From: Bacillus sp. RO3
GTDB lineage: Bacteria > Bacillota > Bacilli > Bacillales > Bacillaceae_B
Assembly (NCBI RefSeq): GCF_012911895.1
Contig: NZ_JAAXCV010000022.1
Coordinates: 62,001-126,000, forward strand
DNA length: 64,000 nt
Direction: 5' to 3'
In this document: positions 56,506-64,000 of the stretch, piece after piece
Layout: every line of letters begins with the position of its first letter
How positions within the stretch are numbered: the stretch's first letter is position 1
Position numbers and translations under genes: made by a program
The notes under the pieces: generated by a model
What the model was told of the DNA's origin: nothing
The model's database searches: none
Seen by the model: only the letters and a program-made list of their open reading frames with translations

Positions 56506-57612
56506 TTATTTCACCTGCCCCGTATTGACCAATTGCATCTTTATATCAAGGTTGATATCCAGTTCTGGATAAACATCATCCCAATTGATCTTCTTCCAAT
56601 CCTCATAAGTCAGTTTGTTTCTAACGTAGCCTCCGATGCCTATCGGGTCCACTTTCAATTCTTTGGTCAGTGCGATCAACTCTTTGGATTTTTTCATTAA
56701 ATAGTCATTGATTTCTTTTTCCATTTTCTTCTGTGCCTTCTCTGAGTCTGTTTGTTCGTCTCTGGTATATTCAAGGACACTTCCTTCAAGCTCGATCGAT
56801 ATATCGATAGACGTTGGCTTATGGTCTTGTATCTTTACATCCATTTTATACTTCGTTTTTTTGTAATCAAACATTAATTGATCAGGGAAGACATGCTCTT
56901 CATCAGGTGGAGCAATTTCAAAGCTGAATGTCCCTTTGGGTGTTTCTTTACGCAAGGCAAACAGTATACCTGAAAGAGTGGGTGAAAGATGATGAATATA
57001 CTGGTCATCTTTAAAGAGTGCGTATCCATCAATCGCGATACTTTGTTCCCTTATTTTATAATAAGGCATGATGGGATCGATACCATCATCATAATAATCT
57101 CTGATAAATTGATAGGTGTTATAGTTTACCTTTTCATTTTCACTATCCAATTTTTCTAGAAACGTACGCAAGTAAAGGGAGCTGTTTGTTCCTTCCGTCG
57201 GTTGATACTCCAACAACTCTCGGGCCGTTCCCTCTGCTACGGCAAAATAGACCCTCGGTCCTAAGCTTGGGTCGCGCATATAAGTATCCAATATATTCTT
57301 GATTCCGACCTTTGCTAAATGTTCCCCAAACAATGATACGGAAATCTGTCCACTGACAAATTTCATATTCGACCGGTGATTTAAACGAATTCTGGAATCC
57401 TTACTGGATTTTGCATTGACTGTCAGTATTTTGTTTTGATATACCCCCTGCTTTGTAACATTAGGATAATTGACTGTAACCGTAAGAGGATGCTCCCTAT
57501 CGTCAGAAAGGTCGTAGCCTACGGCATCCAGCATCGCCAGCTTATCGATAATGTTCTTTTCGCACCCTGAAAGAAAAAAAACAAGGGCAACCAGTCCATA
57601 CACTAATTTCAT
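56506..57612 (-). CDS. gerKC: Ger(x)C family spore germination lipoprotein
   Basis: C subunit of a germinant receptor of the GerA family, 368 residues. Signal peptide ends in the lipobox LSGC (Cys17); the rest is the extracellular GerC domain. It sits in the spore inner membrane with the A and B subunits. Its 5' end overlaps the B gene by 4 bases. Which germinant it responds to cannot be told; the symbol gives the nearest naming type only. Confidence 0.85.
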   Translation of the reverse strand: MKLVYGLVALVFFLSGCEKNIIDKLAMLDAVGYDLSDDREHPLTVTVNYPNVTKQGVYQNKILTVNAKSSKDSRIRLNHRSNMKFVSGQISVSLFGEHLAKVGIKNILDTYMRDPSLGPRVYFAVAEGTARELLEYQPTEGTNSSLYLRTFLEKLDSENEKVNYNTYQFIRDYYDDGIDPIMPYYKIREQSIAIDGYALFKDDQYIHHLSPTLSGILFALRKETPKGTFSFEIAPPDEEHVFPDQLMFDYKKTKYKMDVKIQDHKPTSIDISIELEGSVLEYTRDEQTDSEKAQKKMEKEINDYLMKKSKELIALTKELKVDPIGIGGYVRNKLTYEDWKKINWDDVYPELDINLDIKMQLVNTGQVK

Positions 57613-58688
57613 AATGTCACCTTTTTCTGCTTAACCTTATGGAGGCCAATGAAAGCAATCAGCATAATCGGTAGTAGAATAGCAATTCCAATATCTAAAT
57701 AAGTCAACCATTCCAGCCATTGATCCACTTCCCTGATAATATCGGGAATGAATGATATAAGTGTTCCAATCATCAGCAGGGAGAAACTGATGAAATTGGA
57801 TTTGAGTTTTGGAAATGAGTGTGAGATTAACTCTTTACTCGCCCATAAGTACATGACTACCGTGATTAAGACTTTTAAAGCGAAAAGAGTGAATATCAGG
57901 TTTTCCACACGCTCAACAAATGGGAACTTCACATATTCGATCAAGGTGATGACTGGAAATAGATCATTGAGCAAGTATTCAAAGCTGAAGAATCCGTAGC
58001 AGACAAAACTTACTGAAATATAGATGAAGGACGTAATGGTATTTCCAAGGAATACTCCTTTTATAAAGTTTTTCTGTACGTAGGGAATGAGAAACAAACT
58101 TAATTCAAATCCGAGAAAAGCAGCAAAAACGTTTAATCCACCTTTTAGGAGATCTTTTTCCCCTTCCATTATAAATGTTGTCATACGAGTGAAACTGAAT
58201 TCCGAAAGGTGAAAAGTGAGTAGAAGCATCGTCCAAATGGTCAAGAAAAAAAGAAGTACATTTGCCTTTCCGATTTCATAAATACATCCTCTCAGTAAGA
58301 AAAAACTCAATAGGAAGAACATCCCTACAAAGATGATGGATGGTGTATCCCTGAAAAACAACATTTTTAACATTAAGATATACTTTTTTGTCACTAATGT
58401 AGCCAGCAGGGTAAAAACCACGCTAATAAAAAGATAGAGAGGTACAAAGAGCCACTTTGGAAAAACATTCTCTATAATGATAAAAATGGACTGTCCTTTA
58501 CCCCATTTATATACCAGCCCGATTGTTAGAATGTTGAGCATGACGATTCCAACTAAAAAGAACAGTCCGATCCATCCGTTTGTGCCAAAGGCTTCTGCAG
58601 ATAACCTGGGGATACTGAACAGAGTGACCCCTGATTGAATCATGTATATGAGTAATGCAACTTGAAAGGGATGGAGTTTTTCCTTCAT
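57609..58688 (-). CDS. gerKB: GerAB/ArcD/ProY family spore germination transporter-like protein
   Basis: B subunit of the germinant receptor, 359 residues with about ten hydrophobic helices and an APC-type transporter fold; in known receptors this subunit binds the germinant. The family start HPFQVALLIYMIQSGVTLFSIPR is recognisable. It lies 10 bases downstream of the A gene. Confidence 0.88.
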   Translation of the reverse strand: MKEKLHPFQVALLIYMIQSGVTLFSIPRLSAEAFGTNGWIGLFFLVGIVMLNILTIGLVYKWGKGQSIFIIIENVFPKWLFVPLYLFISVVFTLLATLVTKKYILMLKMLFFRDTPSIIFVGMFFLLSFFLLRGCIYEIGKANVLLFFLTIWTMLLLTFHLSEFSFTRMTTFIMEGEKDLLKGGLNVFAAFLGFELSLFLIPYVQKNFIKGVFLGNTITSFIYISVSFVCYGFFSFEYLLNDLFPVITLIEYVKFPFVERVENLIFTLFALKVLITVVMYLWASKELISHSFPKLKSNFISFSLLMIGTLISFIPDIIREVDQWLEWLTYLDIGIAILLPIMLIAFIGLHKVKQKKVTL

Positions 58689-58698
58689 GAAGGATCGC

Positions 58699-60195
58699 CT
58701 ACTTTTTCATCTTATTTATATCTTCATTACTAGTTCTCACCTGTTCCGGGCGGTCCTTGATGAACATGAATGGGGCCCTGAATATAGTGTCCAGCCAATC
58801 ATTGAAGAAGGTCGGAGAGAATGGAATCATATAGGGGGTCTTTAAGGATGTTAGGGAGGTCAAGTGTATGATTAATATCCCAAGCCCAAACACCAATCCC
58901 ATATTTCCCCATAACCCTGCCAATATAATGAAAGAAAATCGGACGATCCGAATCGACGCACTCATTACGTAGCTCGGTATGACAAAAGATGAGATTGCTG
59001 AAACAGCAACAGCAATGATCAATATATTACTCGTAATCCCCGCTTCCACTGCTGCCTGTCCTATGACGATTCCCCCTACGATCCCAATCGTTTGCCCAAT
59101 TTTAGTAGGCAGCCGTGCACCTGCTTCCCTTAGAAGTTCGATGACCAATTCGAGAAATATGGCTTCGATCAATGGTGGAAAGGGTACCTTGCTGCGGGAT
59201 TCAATCAGGCTTGGCAGCAACTCCTGGGGAACCATTTCATAATGGAAGGTGGTAATGGATACATAAAGGGCTGTTAATGCAACCGTTATAACAAAAGCAA
59301 ACATCCGCAATAATCGGATAAATGTGCCGGTTATCCACCTTTGACTGTAATCATCAACGGATTGGAAGAAATCAAAGAAGCTGACCGGTGCACAAAAGAC
59401 ATAAGGACTTCCATCTACAATCCCGACAATTCTGCCTCCCAGTAGTTTAGAAGCCGCCACGTCCGGCCTTTCAGTCGTGAAAAATTGAGGAAAGGGAGAG
59501 AGTGGTTGATCATCAATCATCTGTACAAGGATGTTCGTATCAAGAATATCTCTGTACTCAATATCCTCAATTCGGTCTTTTAAGAGCTTCAACTCCTCTT
59601 CTGGCGCAATATCTTTAAGGTACATCAACGTAATCGGTGTTTTGGTGATTTCACCGGCGCTCAAGCTGACGGCTTTTAAGTGAGAACTTTTCACTCTTTT
59701 TCGAATGAGGGAAATATTTACATCCTGAGACTCGATAAATGCCTCGTGTGGACCTAAAATGATAGACTCTGTTTCAGATTCATCAATATTCCGCATTTCC
59801 CCGCCATTTGCTTTTAGTGAATAAACCCGGTTTTCAAAACGAAGGACAACATCTCCATTTAGAACGGAAATCACGGCTTGTTTATTTGAAGAAACTTCTG
59901 TTAATTGCGAGGACTCTATTTCACGATGCACCTCACACGTTTCTCCTTTATTTAACCAATTCAATAATTCTTCTTTTATGATTTGCTTATCTACAAGGTT
60001 GTCGAAATAGATGAATTCGATCCCCTTGTCCTTAAAGTGGCGATGTTGAATATCCGCACAGTCCTTAAACTGTGCAAAAATATGTTTGAAATCCAGTGGT
60101 TGGTTATCTAGTTCCGGTGGAGAGACTGGATGCCTGCTTTGAGCGGGTTTTTCATCTTTCACTATAAGATTCTTTATGAACGATCGTAATGGCAT
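58699..60195 (-). CDS. gerKA: GerA-type spore germination protein A subunit
   Basis: A subunit of the germinant receptor, 498 residues: a soluble N-terminal domain (about 1-280, with LKDIAPEEELKLLKDRI and GGRIVGIVDGSP) and a C-terminal membrane domain with four to five helices (EAIFLELVIELLREAG near 340). The start at 60195 was chosen over ATG 60201 because GAGGA lies about 6 bases before it. First gene of the operon, behind a sigma-G-like promoter. Confidence 0.92.
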   Translation of the reverse strand: MPLRSFIKNLIVKDEKPAQSRHPVSPPELDNQPLDFKHIFAQFKDCADIQHRHFKDKGIEFIYFDNLVDKQIIKEELLNWLNKGETCEVHREIESSQLTEVSSNKQAVISVLNGDVVLRFENRVYSLKANGGEMRNIDESETESIILGPHEAFIESQDVNISLIRKRVKSSHLKAVSLSAGEITKTPITLMYLKDIAPEEELKLLKDRIEDIEYRDILDTNILVQMIDDQPLSPFPQFFTTERPDVAASKLLGGRIVGIVDGSPYVFCAPVSFFDFFQSVDDYSQRWITGTFIRLLRMFAFVITVALTALYVSITTFHYEMVPQELLPSLIESRSKVPFPPLIEAIFLELVIELLREAGARLPTKIGQTIGIVGGIVIGQAAVEAGITSNILIIAVAVSAISSFVIPSYVMSASIRIVRFSFIILAGLWGNMGLVFGLGILIIHLTSLTSLKTPYMIPFSPTFFNDWLDTIFRAPFMFIKDRPEQVRTSNEDINKMKK

Positions 60196-60225
60196 GGTCA
60201 TTCCTCATTTAATAACAGTTGGTGG

Positions 60226-60254
60226 TATTTTTTCCAAAGCAGACATAATTATTC
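60226..60254 (-). promoter_or_regulatory. Candidate sigma-G promoter of the ger operon
   Basis: On the minus strand GAATA (60254-60250) and GGAAAAAATA (60235-60226) are separated by 14 bases. The -35 fits GHATR, and the -10 fits the forespore pattern GGNRANAMTW at every position. Germinant receptor operons are sigma-G-dependent in B. subtilis. Confidence 0.5.
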
Positions 60255-60314
60255 TTGGCATGATGGCTTCCTTTCCTTAATAAAGTTAAGTAGAAGTAGA
60301 AAGGGGTAGATTCT

Positions 60315-61151
60315 ATGGGATTTGAAGAAATTACACCCTGGCAGGAGCATGAATTTTGGTTGGGGATATTAAAAGACCATGCCTATTTTATCCGTGATTA
60401 CTTAAGCCCTGCTGAAGTCAAATGGGTGAATCAGGCTGAATATTATATCGAGTGGTTTGGAAACGTCGAGGAGGAAATGGTGAAAATCCCAAGGGATCTT
60501 CCTCCTTCAGCTCCTGAAATGATTCAGCTTTCAGAATGGGCACAGGATGTTTCCTACCAATATTATTCCTTCGAAGGTCATCTCCTGCATTTAAGACTAT
60601 ACAATCAGGTGAATTTAAATTTGTCTCCGAGCTATATGAATGGAACGTTGACAGAAAACCGGGAGTATTTACGAATATTAAAAAGTTATACGAAAGGAAA
60701 GGAGTATCAGGCCCTTTCGCTTGTGAATTTAATGGATATGTGGCTTGATGACCAACGGGGACACGCAGCCCTTCTGGTTGATACGTTGGACAGTGCAGAA
60801 ATTGACCTGATTGAAAAGGGGAACGCCCTGATGGTCCAATTTTCTCAGTTCATGGTGAAAAATGATATGTTCAAAGGATATTTAAACTTTACACAGCCCG
60901 GTTTCCCTGCCCAAATCCGATTTGCAGAAGATGTTTCAGTACAGGTTGTTGCATTTACCAAGCTGGTCGAGGAAGTATTGCAAATGTATGTGAAAGATGA
61001 GGTTTTGAATAATACCACACTCCGTTTTCTTGAGCATCACTTCCCTGAAGCCTGTTATTTCATGAAAAAGCTTTCATATTATGCTCCAGGGATTCACTAC
61101 CCTGACTGTAAGCTGACTAAACCTACATTACGGAATGACGAAGATGCTTGA
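60315..61151 (+). CDS. DUF2935 domain protein
   Basis: 278-residue all-helical protein with two repeats of the DUF2935 type. N-terminal WQEHEFWLGILKDHAYFIRD carries a conserved Glu/His pair and EGHLLHLRLYNQ follows; the second half has LMDMWLDDQRGHAALLVD. The paired E..H helices suggest a metal-binding, ferritin-like bundle (family knowledge), function unknown. AAAGGGG precedes the ATG. Transcribed divergently from the ger operon. Confidence 0.8.
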   Translation: MGFEEITPWQEHEFWLGILKDHAYFIRDYLSPAEVKWVNQAEYYIEWFGNVEEEMVKIPRDLPPSAPEMIQLSEWAQDVSYQYYSFEGHLLHLRLYNQVNLNLSPSYMNGTLTENREYLRILKSYTKGKEYQALSLVNLMDMWLDDQRGHAALLVDTLDSAEIDLIEKGNALMVQFSQFMVKNDMFKGYLNFTQPGFPAQIRFAEDVSVQVVAFTKLVEEVLQMYVKDEVLNNTTLRFLEHHFPEACYFMKKLSYYAPGIHYPDCKLTKPTLRNDEDA

Positions 61152-61308
61152 GGGATGTATCTTCAAGTTTTTAGATCTGAAGGAAGTATAGCATTGCCTG
61201 TGTACCCACTCACTCAAGTGGGATTGTACAATGGAAAGTAGAAGGAAAGGCAAAAAAATATAGGGAAACGAACCTTTTATCAGATGGTGATTCGCTCTCT
61301 AATACCAA

Positions 61309-61345
61309 AACAAAAAGCGACTCCTATAAACTAGGGAGTCGCTTT
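61309..61345 (-). terminator. Terminator after the cyclase-family gene
   Basis: Stem AAAGCGACTCC / GGAGTCGCTTT with a 10-base loop; read on the minus strand it ends in a T run. It closes the zwf-cyclase unit. The stretch 61152-61308 shows no feature. Confidence 0.88.
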
Positions 61346-61352
61346 CAAATTA

Positions 61353-61973
61353 CTAACCGATGAGTTCATCAAATAATAGTACACGTGCCGGCGATGCGTC
61401 TGTGTTCTCGATCTTCAGCGGGGCTGCCACCATGAAGTATGGTCCTGCTTCAATATCCTTTAATTGAAGTCCTTCCATGATGATGACGCCGCTTCCCATT
61501 AAACTCCGGTGTGTAGGATGACCTTCCTGGGCTCTTTCGATACCAAGTGAATCGATCCCGACTCCGGCGATCTTCTTTTCGGCAAGATGAGCTGCTGCAT
61601 CTTCTGCCACATAGATGAATTCAAAATTGAACTCAGTGTCCCATGAATTCTTCGTTTTAAGAAGGATGAAATCATTTTCTTCGATTTCCAAGCCTTCTAT
61701 ATCTTTTAGAGTTATTTTTTCATCGGCTCCTGTCAAATCGAATACTTTAACCGGGCGAACAAGTTGTTCGATGCCGATGGTTTCTATGGTTTCACCATCA
61801 TTGATCATGTGAAGGGGGGCATCGACATGTGTTCCTGTATGAACATCCATTGAGATGCGGGATTCGGTTACATGGCCATTTGTATTCGTCTCGATCGTTG
61901 GTTGTTTTTCAGGCTTATTTTTATAAACTGGCATTCCATTAAAGATTGGGGCTGTCACATCATATATTTTCAT
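61353..61973 (-). CDS. Cyclase family protein (kynurenine formamidase-like)
   Basis: 206-residue metal-dependent hydrolase of the cyclase family. The signature HTGTHVDAPLHM binds the metal pair, and GVGIDSLGIE and the PxxAxP-like ASPARV end are present. Members act as arylformamidases or polyketide/isatin-type hydrolases; no tryptophan-degradation gene is nearby, so the substrate is open. The start at 61973 is 10 bases after GGAAGG; a GTG at 61982 is too close. It lies 16 bases after zwf and is probably cotranscribed. Confidence 0.88.
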   Translation of the reverse strand: MKIYDVTAPIFNGMPVYKNKPEKQPTIETNTNGHVTESRISMDVHTGTHVDAPLHMINDGETIETIGIEQLVRPVKVFDLTGADEKITLKDIEGLEIEENDFILLKTKNSWDTEFNFEFIYVAEDAAAHLAEKKIAGVGIDSLGIERAQEGHPTHRSLMGSGVIIMEGLQLKDIEAGPYFMVAAPLKIENTDASPARVLLFDELIG

Positions 61974-61989
61974 TGTTAGCACACCTTCC

Positions 61990-63498
61990 TTAGCATTGGT
62001 CTACGTCCAGGTTCTCAATTGGCCACCAGGAGAAGCCGTCTTTGGCAAGCAGGCTGTCGGCGGCTTGCGGACCCATTGATCCTGCTTCATAGTTCGGGAA
62101 CTCACCGTCCCGTGTATGCTCCCATACTTCGGAAATCTTATCGACGAATGCCCAGGACAGCTTCACTTCATCCCAGTGAGTGAAATTGGTTGCATCTCCG
62201 CGCAGACAGTCGAATAATAACTTTTCGTAGGCTTCTGGAGTGTTCATTCCATCGATACTGTTGTTGGCAAAGTTCAACTTTACTGGCGTCGTTTCGATGC
62301 TCTCACCGGATTTCTTCACATTGAGGTGAAGGGTGATTCCTTCTTCAGGCTGGATGTGGATCACCAATAAATTCGGGGCCATCGGCTTATCCGGGTTATA
62401 GTACAGATTCATCGGAATATCCTTGAATTGGATGACGATTTTCGTTGACTTTGTTTCCATTCTCTTTCCAGTCCGGATATAGAATGGAACCCCTGCCCAA
62501 CGGAAGTTATCTATCACCAATTTCCCTGCCACATACGTTTCCGTATTGGATTGATCGTCCACATTTTCAGCTTCACGGTAGCCCGGTACATCCTGTTGAC
62601 CAACCATCCCGGGACCATATTGGCCACGAACGAAATAATCTTTCACTTCATCTTTTTCAAGAGGGCGAAGTGATCGTAATACACGTACCTTTTCACTTCG
62701 GATTTCGTCAGTCGTCAATTTAATTGGTGGTTCCATGGCCAGTAATGCGACCATTTGTAGCAGATGGTTCTGGACCATATCACGGAGAGCCCCACTCTTT
62801 TCATAGTAACGTCCCCGGTCTTCAACACCCAGCTCTTCAGAGGAAGTGACCTGGATGTTTGAGATGTAGCGGTTGTTCCACAGTGGTTCGAACATGGCAT
62901 TGGCAAAACGGATGACTTCGATGTTTTGAACCATTTCTTTCCCAAGATAGTGATCGATTCGGTAAATCTGGTCTTCAGAGAACGACTCACGGATTTGGCT
63001 GTTCAGTTTTTCAGCTGAAGGAAGATCGTGACCAAATGGCTTTTCAATGACCAGTCTCTGGAATCCGTTCGTATCGGTTACACCTTGATCCTTCAGTTGT
63101 TGTGTAATCGTACCGAAGAACTCAGGAGCCATGGCCAGATAGAAAATGCGGTTCCCTTCCAGGTCATATGTTTCATCCAGTTCGTCTGATAGGTTTTTCA
63201 GCGCTTTATATGACTCGCTGTTTGATACATCATTCGGTTGATAGTAGAAATGAGAGACAAACTCATCAATGTTTTCGTTGCTGCCTAACGCATTATGTAC
63301 CGATGTTTTGACGTGTTCTTGAAACTCTTCATTGGACCATTCCCGTCGCGCCACTCCGACAACGGCAAAGCGCTTCGAAATCTTCCCTTTACGGAATAAA
63401 TGATAAAGAGATGGATAGAGTTTTCTTTTGGCTAAATCACCAGTCGCTCCAAAAATCGTAATGAGAGATGCTGGTGTTGTTGATTTATTCAATGTCAT
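61990..63498 (-). CDS. zwf: Glucose-6-phosphate 1-dehydrogenase
   Basis: First enzyme of the oxidative pentose phosphate pathway, making NADPH and 6-phosphogluconolactone. It has 502 residues. NADP-binding FGATGDLAKRKLYPSLY, EKPFGHD, catalytic RIDHYLGKEMVQN and IRTGKRM are present. B. subtilis zwf is likewise on the opposite strand next to gndA; here about 7 kb of accessory genes separates the two. Confidence 0.97.
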   Translation of the reverse strand: MTLNKSTTPASLITIFGATGDLAKRKLYPSLYHLFRKGKISKRFAVVGVARREWSNEEFQEHVKTSVHNALGSNENIDEFVSHFYYQPNDVSNSESYKALKNLSDELDETYDLEGNRIFYLAMAPEFFGTITQQLKDQGVTDTNGFQRLVIEKPFGHDLPSAEKLNSQIRESFSEDQIYRIDHYLGKEMVQNIEVIRFANAMFEPLWNNRYISNIQVTSSEELGVEDRGRYYEKSGALRDMVQNHLLQMVALLAMEPPIKLTTDEIRSEKVRVLRSLRPLEKDEVKDYFVRGQYGPGMVGQQDVPGYREAENVDDQSNTETYVAGKLVIDNFRWAGVPFYIRTGKRMETKSTKIVIQFKDIPMNLYYNPDKPMAPNLLVIHIQPEEGITLHLNVKKSGESIETTPVKLNFANNSIDGMNTPEAYEKLLFDCLRGDATNFTHWDEVKLSWAFVDKISEVWEHTRDGEFPNYEAGSMGPQAADSLLAKDGFSWWPIENLDVDQC

Positions 63499-63568
63499 GA
63501 CCTCACTTTATCTTGTTGCTAGCTATTTACCCTGTGTCTTCTTATTTAATAACCTATACAATTACTTA

Positions 63569-63644
63569 ATTTTAAAGATTAGTGGTGGATTTAGCAACTT
63601 ATATGCTGATGACTTTTCACCTTGAAAATATGAAAGCGTTTTAC
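63569..63644 (-). promoter_or_regulatory. zwf promoter region with a cre-like site
   Basis: On the minus strand TTGCTA (63597-63592) and TAAAAT (63574-63569), spacer 17, form a promoter. TGAAAGCGTTTTAC at 63631-63644 keeps the TGAAANCGNT half of a cre but not the 3' CA. The intergenic region 63499-63806 between zwf and rnz holds no other recognisable element and no gene. Confidence 0.4.
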
Positions 63645-63806
63645 CGGGAATCTCTCCCTCATTATGGTGGCTTTATTTTTCATTCTTATAACTCATTTGT
63701 GCATCACCTGCATTCAACGGGCAACAAAAACGAAGGGATGAAAAGGTAAAGAAGGATTGAATGTGCTAAAATAAAGGCAGTATGGCTCATTTTGGGAGTG
63801 AACAAG

Positions 63807-64000
63807 TTGGAATTATTATTTTTAGGAACAGGGGCAGGGGTACCTGCTAAACTGAGGAATGTAACCAGTATTGCGTTGAAGTTATTGGAAGAACGTGGTG
63901 CTGTCTGGCTTTTTGACTGTGGAGAGGCGACACAGCATCAAATTTTACATACGAGCTTGAAGCCGAGACGGATTGAAAAGATTTTTATCACCCACTTACA
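63807..64000 (+). CDS. rnz: Ribonuclease Z (3' end outside window)
   Basis: tRNA 3'-end processing endonuclease of the metallo-beta-lactamase fold; only about 64 residues are in the window. [36 protein letters not shown] and the beginning of the FITHLH metal motif are present and nearly identical to B. subtilis Rnz. TTG start at 63807 with GGGAG 8 bases upstream. B. subtilis rnz (yqjK) follows zwf in the same divergent arrangement. Confidence 0.95.
   Translation, partial: MELLFLGTGAGVPAKLRNVTSIALKLLEERGAVWLFDCGEATQHQILHTSLKPRRIEKIFITHL

Noticed and set aside
1-64000. Prophage, insertion sequences, tRNA or rRNA genes
   Set aside because: No integrase, transposase, att-like duplication or cloverleaf sequence was noticed; gaps are accounted for by repeats, terminators and promoters.

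Overview
The window is 64 kb of chromosome from a low-GC, endospore-forming Bacillaceae bacterium. Gene order follows the Bacillus subtilis yqhR to rnz interval almost throughout. Many proteins look close to B. subtilis homologues (judged from memory, no alignment was run). Three things point to a marine or alkaline-soil Bacillus relative such as Rossellomorea rather than B. subtilis itself: an OLE RNA/oapA locus, a methylmalonyl-CoA mutase operon, and interspersed and tandem intergenic repeats. The genus is inference. No prophage, transposase, rRNA, tRNA or CRISPR array was seen.

Layout. 1-2.7 kb: yqhR (cut by the window edge), aroQ, papA, efp. 2.9-8.2 kb: the eight-gene spoIIIA sporulation operon (mother-cell side of the forespore channel). 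8.4-10.8 kb: accB-accC-yqhY for malonyl-CoA synthesis, behind a promoter with a FapR-like site. 10.8-11.5 kb: a gene-free stretch with a 21-bp tandem array and interspersed repeats. 11.5-19.5 kb: nusB, folD, xseA, xseB, ispA, the large structured OLE RNA, its membrane partner gene oapA, dxs and tlyA. 19.9-26 kb: ahrC, recN, spoIVB, spo0A, a small Arg/Cys-rich protein gene and a glycerophosphodiesterase.

26-37 kb: yqzF (minus strand), bkdR, and the sigma-54-dependent branched-chain keto-acid operon ptb-bcd-buk-lpdV-bkdAA-bkdAB-bkdB. It is interrupted between lpdV and bkdAA by two copies of an interspersed repeat. 37-42.3 kb: mutA-mutB-meaB behind a perfect catabolite-response element. 42.4-49.3 kb: brxB, the arginine transporter artPQR with an ARG-box over its promoter, yqjA, yqjB, a 31-residue Prli42 miniprotein gene, then mce and mmdA. 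Together bkd, mmdA, mce and mutAB can carry valine/isoleucine carbon through propionyl-CoA and methylmalonyl-CoA to succinyl-CoA.

49.4-64 kb: a M20 peptidase, a stand-alone CheW-like protein, Y-family polymerase dinB, 6-phosphogluconate dehydrogenase, a mixed accessory block (HD hydrolase, acetyltransferase, P-loop kinase, a gerA-type germinant receptor operon on the minus strand with a sigma-G-like promoter, DUF2935 protein), then a cyclase-family hydrolase and zwf on the minus strand and the start of rnz, cut by the window end.

The most notable element is the OLE RNA at about 15.44-16.01 kb with oapA. OLE is a described but still poorly understood ribonucleoprotein system. Other points worth attention are an apparent AUU start codon for spoIIIAD, the two 21-bp-period A-rich arrays, and the predicted FapR, AhrC, CcpA, SigL, Spo0A and sigma-G control sites.
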